Assembly (NCBI GenBank): GCA_030407085.1
Contig: CM059587.1
Location: forward strand, 34,197,001 to 34,261,000
Length of the DNA: 64,000 bases
Direction: 5' to 3'
Source: Trichopria drosophilae
Taxonomy: Eukaryota > Arthropoda > Insecta > Hymenoptera > Diapriidae
Below are positions 47,448-59,065 of the stretch, piece after piece; within the stretch, counting starts at the first letter, position 1, and each line of letters starts with the position of its first letter. The notes under the pieces were generated by a model. It was not told the DNA's origin, did not search any database, and saw only the letters and a list, made by a program, of their open reading frames with translations. A program made the translations under genes and the position numbers.

Positions 47448-50400
47448 ATGGCGGATATTTCGTTTTCTGCTCGGGCGTACTGCAAAATTCTTTTGCACAC
47501 AATCAAATATCCACATTGTGCTGTAAACGGACTATTATTGGCAAGACAAAAGAAAGGGGACGGCAAGTCTGGTCAAGTACAGATCGAAGATGTCATACCG
47601 CTTTTTCACATTTGCCTCCATGTCTCTCCGATGTCCGAAATTGCTCTCACCATGGTAATTCTGTCAAATATGTTGCGATTATTTATATTTCCAAAAAATC
47701 TCGGGTCAAACTGTGATTTATCCATATAGTGTGTTTATATAAATGTATAAATTTTTAAGTAAATTAGGGGGGTCGACAGCGTTTAAATTTCGAACTACCG
47801 CTGTCCTATTTTTTGCCTTATCATTTTGGAACAGAAAATTGATTAAGGAAGTTGCGTCACGAGTAAACAGTGTTTGTAAACAAATGATGTGGATATTATA
47901 GTCAAAGATGCAGAATAGTACATATTAATTAAATTCTGGTTTCGATATAAAAAGTACGTAATGTAAATGTGAAGAAACTAAAAGAACTGCATCAGATTTT
48001 ATTGTTTTTAAAGTTTAAACAATATCGTCTTTTCCATGATGAATGTGGACATATAAAATCTGATTATTCATTATAATCGTTACAAAGTTTCGCCATTTCT
48101 GAGATTATTCATCTCTTCATTATGTCAAGACAATCTAATAATGAAAATACTTATTACGTTTGTAAAATATGGCTGCAATAATTTTTGACAAGTGAATTAT
48201 TAATATTGTTGGAGTGATGAGCATACAACAAATGCAGACTTATGCTTGCTTTATTACATTAATTACATATCTTTCAGTTACTTACGATTATTAATTTTAA
48301 TACTAATTAACAAACTGAAAGAAAAAATTGCAACTGTAAAACTATAGAATTCTGCAAGCTGTCACAACTCAATAGGTTTTATAATATTTAAATAAATTAG
48401 CCAATTTTCGACAGGTGATATATTGAAAATCTATCCTAAATATACCTAAATTGAAAAAACAGTCGCAAATAACATACAATTTAAAAAATAACATTCAGTT
48501 ATATTAACTACATGACTTATTGATATTTAACTGTGTATATTTGACATTTTAAGGGCCATCGAGCACATATCTACAGTCACTTTCATATATATAGTAAACA
48601 ACGAATTTGCCCGTCTCCTTTGCGACATATTTATGAAAAAACGACAGCACCTACAACGCTGAAAAAATTACATGACATTCTTTGAAATGTCCTTTGCATC
48701 GGGAATCAAGCTATGATCTCTCCATAAGCCAGAATATTTACAATAATTAAAAATTATCCTTTTAGAAGCTGTCCACGCACATAACCCCATAACCTTATTT
48801 TTTGGGTACCCTTATGTACCAAGTCTTAGCAACTTCACAGCCCTTATACTTACGTTCTAGATTTGTAAATCTGTCTGGTTTACGTAGATCATTGCGTTTA
48901 TCTTCTTCTTCTTTTATTATACCCTTTTGCCGCACAAAGTATTATTCGGACTCCTTTTGGATCACAGCTATCCATTTCTGGAATTTCCTTCCTCTTACAT
49001 TAAAGGAATCCCGCAGTATAGCTGTCTTTCTTTCTCGTCTTGTAAATTATCTCTCTCCGATTTGGAAAACTTATGTTACTATATTTTGTTTGTATCACCT
49101 ATTTTATTTTAGTTTATTTTATTTTGTTTAGTTTATATATAAATATATTTGCAATTTTACCTTGTATTGTAACAACGTATCGCGTCTATATGTGTATGTT
49201 AATTTTGTTATATAGTTTATTCCTTTTTTTTTTTATAATGTATATTTTTTGTTTTATATTTATATTGTAAACTATTGTATTATATGTTTAATGTATATCT
49301 AAGGACTTCTCGTCCAAGATATTAATATATATTATACTACTACTACCTTTGTATCATAAAAAATAGAAATTAATTTTACCATGTTTAACATGGTAAATTT
49401 CACTTTTAACATTGTAAATTTTCTTGTTGGGCATTGTATATTTACAAATTTTGTCACTTTTTCTCATTGAACTGTAAAATTACCACGTTTGACATGGGCT
49501 CAAATATTACCAATGTGTAGCATTGTCAAATTACAACACGTTGGACTTTCCCTATGCTTGATGTAGTAAATCCACAGTGCCGTTTGGTAAATTTACAAAA
49601 ATATTGTAAAAATCCTAACCTCAAATAGTAAAAACACTATTTCACATGTAGGAATATGACCAAATTTGTATAAAATGAAAATTACAATGAGTTTGTAAAA
49701 TTCATTTGTATTTTTTACAGTGTAGGAATTCGATGTTGTATGCACGGAAAAACCTTTTGGAGCGCTGCTCACCCAAACCGGGCGGGCAGCTCTCCCGCAG
49801 CACTTTTAACTTTTCAAGTGATGATTAAAAATATAAGGGTGTAAAGATACATTTTTTTTTTAATAGATATCGATTCATGCTATTATTAAGAAAGTTTATG
49901 CGCTATTTTTAGACTATCAAATTACTTATATGGTTTATAAAGATCGTTAAAAGCGAAAAACCGGCACTTTTCCCATTTTAACGCTTCCGTATCAAAAACA
50001 GAGCAAAAAAGAGTAAAATTGCACTAAAGCTTTTCTGTAGAGCGTGAAATTTCCTACAAAAAAGTCACCGGCAGCGATAGTGTAACATTAATAGTTTGGC
50101 CAGAAAGAAAGTACGAATTTAAACAGAATATTCCGAATATTTTACATTGGTTATCGATCAAACTACAAGTTGACGTTCTAGTGTTATTTCTGGCTAAACT
50201 ATCAACATTAGACTAGGGCTGTCAGTGATTTTTTTGCAGGAAATTTCACGCTCTACAGAAAAGCTTTAGTGCAATTTTACTCTATTTTGTCTACGGAGGA
50301 ATCTAAGCTTGCTTCCCTGTGCAAAGGACATTTCAAAGAAATTTCATAATTTATTCAGCATTGTAGGTGCTTTCGTTTTTTATAAGTTCATCGGAAAGGA

Positions 50401-53114
50401 GACAGATGAATTCCTCGTTTATTATATAAAAGTTACTATAGATATGTGCTCGAGGGCCCTCAATTGAAATGTTTAGCGATTAATTATTTCTGGACAGTCT
50501 GTTTCAAATTTATGAGCTAGGCAACAAATGGGAATTGTTATAGGTAATTAGAAAAATACAATTACAAAACGATAGATTAGTAGGGTGTTTGTGAGTGCTG
50601 TTGCAAAACCTAAATTTAAAGAACTATGAAATAAAAGAGATGTTATGAAATCTCTATATCCATTTTATAATCAATATGATCACAAGAATAAGGCATACTA
50701 TAAAAAGTAAAAGTAAAATTACATTTCTGAGTTTTTACAGATTTGTTGAAATTTTCTATTATTTTCGTAGTAAAATTACATTTTTTTTTAAAAATCTACC
50801 GAACATAGAAGTAAATTTATCATAAACATGTAAAATTTACAATGTCAAAGGTGGAAATAAAAATACCAGTTATGATCGTTGTAATTTTACATCAATTGTG
50901 TAATTAAAATAATATAATTTTACATTGTCTTTGCAATTTTCCATTGTTTTTCACGTAAAAAAGCATGGAGAATGTAAAATTATTAGTGCACTGTAAATTG
51001 TGTTGTAGGGATTTATGTAGGCTGCTCCTCCCTCTTGCAAGTCACGTCCCTTTCACCAATCACTGACTGACGCCTGATTTACAGTGTACATGTAAAATCA
51101 TGTCAAATGCCATAAATTTACCATGATTTTCACTGATATTATAATTTCCACCATTTCACTGCAAAATTACTTCGACAATTTTCATAGTGCACAAGTAAAA
51201 ATGGGAAATGAAACATTGCCAAAGAATCATTTTGTTGTCACGCATAATGCGTCTGAATTTCTTAGTTAAAAATACCATAAATACTTATTAATTATATGTT
51301 TACATTCAGCTTGTACTTTTAAAACATAAATATTAACTAAAAAGAATATTTTTTATTGACATGTAGTAAAAATATACCTAATGTTTAAATTAAATTATGA
51401 CGTTTAAACTAGCAGTGGATTCGAAAAAGCAGAGATTCTCAACTTAAATGTAAAAATACCCTTTAGAAAATTCAAACTGCACTATTCAATCCTAATTGTT
51501 TTCTGCAGCTACCATGCAGATTCAGAAGTAATTTTCAAATCTTATAAAATTTAACAAAATGTCTCACTATGTTTATAAAATATTTAAACAATTAAAGCAC
51601 AAAAATTCCCTTCAGAGGACTCAGACTGCACATTTCAATCCTAATTTTCTTCTGAAGGTTTCTCATATATCAATAAACTATTTGGAACACGTAACAAAAA
51701 TGAACAAGATTTCCTACTATTGTTTATACATTGTTTTATCTAATCAAAGGCTAAAAGAGCCCTCCAGAGGTCTCGGACTGTGCATTTCAATCCTAATTTT
51801 CTTGTCTTGACTTTCATATATAATAAATCTATTATAGATTTTTTAATTGAACTTTATTTTTATTTCAAATTTGAAACAATTGGTACGTTGTTGCACGTAT
51901 TCCATGTTTAATTTTGGTACCAGACTTCAGATTTTGCAAATAGTTTGTTGATGTATGAGAAATCTTCAGCAGAAAATTAGGATTGAAAAGCGCATCTGCG
52001 TCCTATGGAGGGAATTTTTGTGCTTTAATTGTTTAAATATTTTATAAACAATAGTAAGGCATTTTGTTAAGTTTCAACGATTTGAAAATTCCTTCTGAAT
52101 CTGTATGGAAGCTGCAGAAAAAAATAAGGATCGAATAGCGCAGTTTGAATCCTCTAAAGGATATTTTTACATTTAAGTTAAGAATCATGCTTTATCGAAT
52201 CTGCTGCTGCGAATCCGCTGCTAGTTTCAGCGACATCTTAATGGTGATACGGTGTCCAATCAATATGATAATATGGCACGAGTAGCAAACATAATTATTG
52301 TGCTTTGATTAACTATGCGACGAGATATTTATTTCTGTACTCAATAATTATCAACGAAATTCTATTTTATTACAGTGAAAATGCATATTTTCCTATTTCT
52401 CAATGTGCACTTTAATATTCCTGTGCATTGTCATGTCAGTTAATATTTCTGCATATTTGTAGGCTGCTTTTCTAAAAATATAACTCTTTTGAATAACTTT
52501 TAATACATTTCAGGTTGACCAAGTGGCATCGAGTGAAGGTTTGGTAATTGCTGGTTATTATCTAGCAAATGAAAACCTGAATGATGTCAGGTAATTCACT
52601 TTTTTCTGAGCACTATATCTATTAAAATTAGCTTGATTACTATATCTACCTTTTTATTGTTTTTATACATTAGTACGGATAAACCTGCTCATCGTGCGAT
52701 ATCAGAGAAAATAGCTGATATTTATAATAATGCTCTTCTCGTTGTTGTTGATAATATGGAGCTGATAAAAAGTGTATCAACCAATCCTTTAAAAGTATCA
52801 CAACATAATGAGGGAAAATGGAAGACTAAAGATAAATCTAGGTAGCTATGTCAACATATAATAATTAAAATCAATGTAATGCGGCTAACAATTCATATGT
52901 TAAAATTGTTAATTTTTGTTAAAAAATAATTATTTATTACAGCATACATTATGAGAATGAATTAAAACTCGGAAATATAATGTACAATTTAATGAAAAGC
53001 GAAGAGTATCGCAATATAATCGACTTTGACAATCATCTGGACAACATAGCCCTTGACTGGCGGAATCTGAATCTAAACGACACAATCGCTGATGTAATTG
53101 AATCGCTCGGCTAA
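47448..53114 (+). CDS. EMC8: ER membrane protein complex subunit 8/9
   Basis: Four exons, 47448-47654, 52514-52590, 52674-52841 and 52943-53114, give 207 aa (human EMC8 is 210). All introns are GT-AG and the frame closes. EMC8/9 is a peripheral cytosolic subunit of the EMC insertase, which inserts tail-anchored and multipass proteins into the ER; it has an MPN (JAMM-like, non-catalytic) fold. Diagnostic stretches are AYCKILLHTIKYPHCAVNGL and DVIPLFHICLHVSPMSEIAL in exon 1, LVIAGYYLANEN in exon 2, ALLVVVDNMEL in exon 3 and IIDFDNHLDNIALDW in exon 4. Insects usually have one gene for EMC8 and EMC9. Intron 1 is 4.86 kb and full of repeats. The start is fixed by alignment: MADISFSARAYC. Confidence 0.93.
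48802..49340 (+). mobile_element. LINE 3' fragment (RT C-terminus and tail)
   Basis: An open frame (109 aa) with YLRSRFVNLSGLRRS, then FWITAIHFWNFLPLTLKES, has the layout of the C-terminal end of CR1/Jockey-type ORF2 proteins (Arg-rich, then WN-LP). It is followed by an AT-rich 3' UTR and ATCTAAGGACTTCTCGTCCAAG, ending in short TAC/TAT repeats near 49340. 5' truncated; nested in FB-4. Confidence 0.65.
50010..50284. repeat. Inner inverted repeat within FB-4
   Basis: About 97-base arms, GAGTAAAATTGCACTAAAGC to CCAGAAA and its inverse, with an 80-base spacer. It could be a separate small foldback inserted in FB-4. The arms are little diverged. Confidence 0.75.
51406..52227. mobile_element. Foldback element FB-5 with internal tandem units
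   Basis: Ends AAACTAGCAG and CTGCTAGTTT, arms about 285 bases (51406-51690 and 51935-52227). Each arm contains two copies of a unit of about 145 bases with the word TTTCAATCCTAATTTTCT; a third direct copy lies in the spacer (near 51785). So tandem duplication and inversion are combined. Non-coding. Confidence 0.75.
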
Positions 53115-54168
53115 GTAAAACTTGAAATCCTGCATCAGTGTTTGTATAACCTTTTTTATACATCCTACCTGGTGTTATCATGATGAATCTGTATTATATT
53201 TCAAATGTACATAGGTCATAGAATTTATAAATAATTGTTTTAAAGGAATTCTTTGTTTAGTATCTCGTATTTTAAGTTAAAGTTGCAGGAAATGTAAAGT
53301 TGTAAGAAATGAAAAATAATAATTACAAGAACAGTTAATTCAATATATCACATTAATGGAATTGAAATACAAAGATAACAAAGTGATATTGAAAAATTTT
53401 CAATGTAAGCAACAATTTATTTTATTTATTTAGTAGAAATATACAGGTCGCAGATCCTTTATAATTAATTTTACATACGATGGCAATGTAGCCACCATTA
53501 CAAATTAATTACTAAAGTGAAATAAAGTAGCAATGCAAATCATATATGATAAAATATTTTCGAATTTCTTGTCAAATTAAAATGTAATAAAAAATTACAC
53601 GATATTAAGCTACATTTTCATAAAATTTTACACTCCCAACGATAAAAGTGCATAAGAAAAAAAATATTTCATCTTCTTTCAATTTTTCACGTTTGACGAT
53701 TAATATCTCGTTGAAAAATGATTTTTTTTTATACACGTGTCCGTAAAGTAGACATTTTACGGACTCCTTTTAGTCTGTAAAGTGTGATTTTACGGACTGA
53801 TATCCGCACTTTACGGACTAAAAACAGTCGGTAAAGTGCTTACTTTTGTGAACAGTGTATCAAAAAATAGTGTTCACTCCTCGGCCGTAAAATTGAACTT
53901 TACGGCCTAGGACCGAAAAGTACTATTTCGAAAACATCTGACCATTTTGGTACAGAATTTAAAAAGCTACAATTTTGCCCTATACCGTTTTTATGTAGAA
54001 TGTCACGTTTCTCAACTAGAATCGAAAAACTGAAAAATGAACGATTTTTTTGACATTTTCGTTAATTGAACATTGAAAATCAAAAAACGGTTGATTACTT
54101 TTTGAATTTTACGAATTTACATACCCAAATAAACCTTCACAGACCTTCGCAGGCAACGATTTTTCTCC
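53115..54168. other. Intergenic, with a cluster of short hairpins
   Basis: EMC8/9 3' UTR and AT-rich sequence. The only structure seen is the hairpin cluster at 53739-53907. Confidence 0.5.
53739..53907. repeat. Four consecutive short palindromes with a CCGTAAAGT core
   Basis: Four hairpins in 170 bases: 53739-53764, 53772-53798, 53806-53839 and 53883-53907. Each is built from variants of CCGTAAAGT/ACTTTACGG with 5-12 base loops. The stems differ slightly but keep pairing, so they look related by duplication. Function unknown. Confidence 0.7.
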
Positions 54169-54660
54169 CTATAGTAGAGTTATATTACTGGAATTTAAAA
54201 AAAGAAACTGCTCGATGGGAGCAATTTTATTTATGGAATCGGTAACAAATGATGCAAATGAAGAGAACCTGAAATAAAAAAATACCAGCGTATTCGTAAG
54301 AAAATTTACTACAAAAAATGTAAAATGGTCGAATTCGAAATATTGCAACCTAACCTCAAAAAAATCATGCAGTTTACAGGCTGTAGGGGTTGTACACATT
54401 CGAAAATAGCGATATCTTAGTGAACCTAAGTCGATAGGTTTTTCAGGGTCAGAGTAGTACAGAGCCTCAATGCAGCTTTTTCCTACGCCATATAAAGCTG
54501 TTTTTGATGTCTCTTGGTCATAAAAGAGTTTCAGGTCTTTGTGCAAATGTGGCTACTTGCGCACGTCACAAAGTTTTTTCTTCCCTACACCTTCAAATGC
54601 GGATGTAGTATCGCACCCGGTAAATGCAAAACTGAAAACAATCTGTTAAGTCAGAATATT
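54169..54660 (-). pseudogene. Transposable-element protein remnant (AFTGCDTTSAF motif)
   Basis: The minus strand encodes AFTGCDTTSAFEGVGKKKL, one stop, then HKDLKLFYDQETSKTALYGV and EALYYSDPEKPIDLGSLRYR. The GCDTTSAF plus GKKK pattern recurs in many repeat-derived animal proteins; I do not know its function. The C-terminal end is out of frame and the copy is dead. Confidence 0.5.
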
Positions 54661-54720
54661 GAAAAGAAAATTGATTGTACAGGTTCATTTTCGACTTTCC
54701 AATTGCAGGCTTAAAGAATT

Positions 54721-56125
54721 CAATCAAATGTCAAACCGACAATGCAAAACTTGTCATAATTATAAGTAGGTCAATAGTTTGGCCCACAATGATGACATTT
54801 TTTTCGATATTGCTGCATTAATTACGTGCACGCCATCATCTTCATTGTATTCTTTATATTCAATTCCCATTTCTTGAAAATGACAGCATAGGAGGGAAAT
54901 AAATTACGGTTTAATATTTCTGTTTCTTGTTCTTTTGAGGACGTGTGTGTGTCGGTCATTTTAATTTCAGTAGAAAAAGCATTGTTCAATCTCTGAAGTT
55001 GTTTTCGACTTAATTTATTTTTATGTAATTCACGTAACGTGCAACTATTTCGAAATAAGTAGAATTTTGGGTCATACTACTTAATGCAGTAAAAATCCGC
55101 CGTCAATAACGTTGAGAACTTTTATAAAGACTTTATTTTCTGCCAGTGATATAAATAAATCGTAAAAATTGGATTTCGTATTCCATTCTCGTTAAAAATA
55201 CTTAAGGGATACGGTGCCAGTTTGTATTGAACGAATCCTTCTAATTCTTCGTCGTCGTTTTTTACAAGGCTTATTCGTAGGAATTGTAATGCGCGGTTTG
55301 CGGGCGATTTTCTAGTTGTGATCAAATGTTAATTCGACTAAAACAAAAACCACTCACATCCCGTACCTGATAAGACATGGTCGAAAGGTTGGATCGACCG
55401 AGAGTTCTTTATGCGGGGGCTGCTGCCGATGCAATACAAGGAAGGAGATAAAAAGGTACAAAAACTAATATTTTAAATAGGAATCAGTTTATTTAGTGAG
55501 ATTTAAGGAAATAATCGAAGAAAAGGAGAGGAGTCAGGTTGTAACGTACGAGCCGTAGTACGTACCTTTTAGACAACCCGTATATTTAGAATATTTTGAA
55601 AACCTCTAAAAATCTCTAAATGCAGATTGGAAAAGTGAAACGTACGTTTCCTCTTTGTTCAGCTGCAAGTCATACGTTTACTAGATAGCTGGTCCAAGTG
55701 AGAACAAGAACTTGGGAACCCAGCTAGCTTGTGTTCTCATTATTGCACATAACCGTGCCTCTATAAGCTGCCTCGCAGAAAATTGGCCTAAAAGTTATCT
55801 AAAATTAAATACAAGATACATGCTAGAAACTCGTATTTTCCAGTTTTCGAGAAGTTTCTTCTTCAAAATATTCTAGAAAATATTATATTCTATTAAACTA
55901 CAAAGAAAATCATCCTTATTTATTTAAACTAATTTGATATAGTGTAACCCACTCGAAAGTGGGCTCAAAATGTGACGATGTTTTCGGCCAATTTGAAATT
56001 TGTGTAAATATGGATATTTATGTTTTCGACGAGGTTTGCGGATAATTTACCGCCCACAATTTGCCGATGGACTATTTACCGCCGGACAATTTGCCTTCCT
56101 TCGGTTATCGAAGATATCATTATTT
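54721..56125. other. Unassigned sequence next to transposon debris
   Basis: No gene supported. A GC-richer block at about 55350-55800 starting near TGTAACGTACGAGCC resembles LTR-like or promoter-like DNA but I cannot find its partner. At 56047-56095 ATTTACCGCC and CAATTTGCC words are repeated twice. Confidence 0.35.
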
Positions 56126-56710
56126 CTATGGTTTCACTGCACAGTCCTTGTCTTCTGAACGTTTCCCGCACAGCCTCCCTGCATCCAGGGAAAGGTTGGA
56201 TGACAGCCGATGCCTGAATTTCCTGCAAGGTGATAGCAATAAGTGATCAGACGGTTCAAATGTTATTGAATCTGTGCACAGCTTTTCAAAATCTGGGAAC
56301 CAGGGTTGTGAGGTCCAGAGAGGAACTACTAGTATGCCTGTTAAACCCTCTTCTTTGATCTTTTTCAAATTCTTTGGTATTAATGCAAAAGGAGGGAACG
56401 CATACCAAGACCAATCATTCCAGTCGAATGAATTAATAAGCAAGGCTCCTGGATCTCTTTCCCAGGAAACGCACGTTTCACACTTCTTATTAATTCGTGT
56501 GGCAAATAAATCTATATTCGGAGCACCAAATCTTTTACAAATTTTTTCAAAGGCATATGTTGCTAGTTCCCACTCTGTATCTACGTTATTAATTCTGGAA
56601 CCCTCATCTGCTTTATTGACTTTTGAAGCAACGTATTCTGCAAATAACCAAATTTCTCTTTCTATGCACCATTCCCATATATCTTTCGTTATTGCATTTA
56701 GATATTTGCA
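56126..56710 (-). mobile_element. DIRS-like retroelement, RNase H C-terminal part
   Basis: The minus strand reads WEWCIEREIWLFAEYVASKV, then NKADEGSR, TEWELATYAF, FGAPNIDLFATRINKKC, SWERDPGAL and YAFPPFALIPKNLKKIK, then PLWTSQPWFP. These are the C-terminal motifs of the DIRS-type reverse transcriptase/RNase H protein. It continues the fragment at 58026-58905, from which it is separated by the inserted element 56713-58023. No tyrosine recombinase is visible downstream. Confidence 0.75.
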
Positions 56711-56712
56711 TA

Positions 56713-58023
56713 TTTACCGCACCCATGTAAGAATTTGCTATTTTACCGACACACGGTTTACAGGAAATCCTTAACACAAATTAAATTTTATTTATCAAAA
56801 TACCCTCTTTATTTATTATCAATTATCAATATCAACAAAAAAAAAATAGACATATATAAATTATCGAGTCGTAAATAAAAAAGTGAGCAGAACATTCAAC
56901 GAATGCCATTATTCGACGGATAACTTTGAAATTAATCCTTCGCGAGTAATTGATGGGGAGAAAACGCGAATGAGCATCCATAATACCACAACTTTTCTTG
57001 TCAATTAACTATTCGATCATAATATTTAGTTTATATCAAATTTACAAAAATCTCTCCAAAACGCATATACATATAATTCTAAAATTTCCCTTTCCTTATC
57101 TCTAATACATTCTAAAATTATGGCCACTATTAATCGTCAACCCGAGTAATCGAATATAAATTCAACTTCGTTAAAATTCGTAATAAAGCGCGTAATAATA
57201 ATCATTGAACTGAAAAATTCAAATGTCCATTATAATTATTGCAAAGGGAAATGTCGGATTTCCCTAGTCCTACAGTGATTGTTCGTAGAGTACTCACGAA
57301 TTCGCCGAAACACTTATTCACTTCATACATCGATGAAGTGGTGGCCAATACTCTCGCAGCTACACAAGCATGTCGAAATTCAAAATTCCGTCTCCAGGAA
57401 GCGAAGAGCACATGGCGATAATCGGAGAAGCGATCAGACGCCGAGATGGCCGCATGGACACGAGGCAAATCACCGATGATGGTGGAACTCCTGGTGAGCT
57501 GTAGAAGGCGAAAGATTTTCAAGCCGCGTAGGTGTTCATATTCCTTTCGGAATCGAATGGATAATCGTAAAAATACGCTCACCTGCGACCTGGACAAAAA
57601 AGTCCGAGGTCGAAAAAGGATTGTTCGCGTCGTCCAGCTTTGCCAGTGGACCGGGCTCTTCGTCCTTCTAAGATTGGCGACTTTCTTGTTCGATGTTCCT
57701 CACAATTTAGCATTGTCCAAAACTCTCCAGGTTTATTACTGCCGAACTCGCCTGTCCTCGATCTCGTTCGAAGATTGGAATTCCAAACAAAAAAAATTAA
57801 TGGCCGCTCGACCGCATGGAACTCCTCCAAAACGTACAACTTTTCGGGCGAACCTTGCGAAGCCCCCTCGACGTTTAGTCTCTTTGACGGTTGACACCAG
57901 AAGAAAGAGGAAGTGCGTCCCGTGGGAGGAAAATTGTTCGCCAAGCGAATTTCGCCGTTTGATGACAGCACTCGCGAATCTTATTATTCCCACTCTTTCC
58001 TTCGTCCTTTCATACGCGGTAAA
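56713..58023. mobile_element. DNA element nested in the DIRS fragment (TTTACCGC ends, TA target)
   Basis: Starts TTTACCGC and ends GCGGTAAA, with TA on each side (56711-56712 and 58024-58025). Removing it makes the DIRS reading frame continuous across the site, which defines the boundaries well. TIRs are only 8 bases. The 1.3-kb body is non-coding by appearance: the longest frame runs across the right boundary into DIRS sequence and has no domain character. Confidence 0.7.
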
Positions 58024-58025
58024 TA

Positions 58026-58905
58026 CAAATATGAACGTGCGTGCTACACCCATTTTATTTATATATGCTAGGGCTGTAAGATTATCTATTCTAAGTAAGA
58101 TTTGTTTGTTAACACATTTTTCAGCATAGCATTTCAGAGCCAAAAGGGCAGCTTTGATTTCTAGAAAGTTGATGTGCATTTTTCTTTCTGATTCGTTCCA
58201 TAATCCATTAGCTTTATTGTTTTTATAAAAAACTCCCCAACCAGTCTTTGAAGCCTCCGAAAATATTTCCATATCGTATTTACTTGAACGAATTTTATTT
58301 TTTGAAGTTAATATTTTATTTTGCCACCATTTTATTGGTTTTGATTTAATAAAACACAGGTCACGCAGGATTGCAAACTTATTTATTGCTAACAAAAAGT
58401 AATTCGTACACGACAAGTTTCTGATAAAGTGTAAGCTATTAAGAAACAACGAAAAACGTGGTCTTACATTGGTGTATCGAAAAATTCTATACGAACACCC
58501 TATTGGCAAAAAAGAACAAGATGGCCACGCGCGACAAAATTCAAAAACTTAAACAGTTCACAACAATGAGATTCTATAAAACTTAAATATTTTCACACAA
58601 TTTAACTCTTTTATTGCTTTTGCTGAAAGTTTTACCCATTGATTCATATCCTTGTTATGTAAAATTAATGCCTTTTGCTTTATTAATTCTAGCTCTTTAT
58701 AATATAGCCACGCATAAGCTACTGCAGGACATGCTGCTTCTAACACACGTATACATTCTACCAGATATTGTATTTTGATTTGTTTTGCTGTAAATAAGAT
58801 TTTTACCATTTGTTTTATCTTAGTTCTTTTTTCCCAGGGTAGTTCTATCATTAAATCCGCCGAATTTATAACCATACCTAAAAATTTACATTTATTTTTG
58901 TTGAT
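58026..58905 (-). mobile_element. DIRS-like retroelement, RT end and RNase H start
   Basis: The minus strand reads FLGMVINSADLMIELPWEKR, a run containing CPAVAYAWLYYKELELIKQK, then EASKTGWGVFYKNNKANGLW, INFLEIKAALLALKCY and IDNLTALAYINKMG. That is the RT-connection/RNase H module of DIRS/PAT elements. Frame breaks occur near 58510-58560. The 5' part (gag, RT fingers) is absent because the fragment abuts Gypsy sequence at about 58905. Confidence 0.75.
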
Positions 58906-59065
58906 CCGTCTTGCTGTGTCGACCGAGTTTTTCCTTTATAATTTCCTAATTTCATGTAGGCTGGCAATTCGAGTTTTTCGACCTCGGTTATGTATTTCTT
59001 TCGAGCTGTCTTTTCAACTCCCAGCATTTCTACATTGGAACTTTGGCTCTCTTTGTCGCAGTCAG

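Larger units (their letters stand above)
48552..50460. mobile_element. Foldback element FB-4 (composite)
   Basis: Outer arms of about 160-170 bases: AGGGCCATCGAGCACATATC at the left recurs inverted as GATATGTGCTCGAGGGCCCT at the right (48552-48722 and 50299-50460). Shared inner words are GTCTCCTTT, GCACCTACAA and TTTGAAATGTCCTTTGCA. Inside lie a LINE 3' fragment and a second inverted repeat (50010-50107 and 50186-50284). No clear target duplication. Confidence 0.75.
47655..52513 (+). other. EMC8/9 intron 1, repeat-rich
   Basis: Holds foldback FB-4 (48552-50460) with a LINE fragment inside, foldback FB-5 (51406-52227), and long runs of GTAAAATTAC-like AT-rich words (49370-49740 and 50690-51010). 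No exon is recognised inside it. Confidence 0.8.

Noticed and set aside
47255..47566. 103-aa minus-strand frame opposite EMC8/9 exon 1
   Set aside because: Shadow of the CpG-rich promoter and exon 1; no independent support.
49370..51010. Many GTAAAATTAC / TGTAAATTT words
   Set aside because: AT-rich low-complexity repetition without a fixed period; not a definable satellite or regulatory array.
57446..58129. 227-aa open frame on the plus strand
   Set aside because: It crosses the boundary between the nested DNA element and the DIRS fragment, runs opposite to DIRS coding, and has no domain character.
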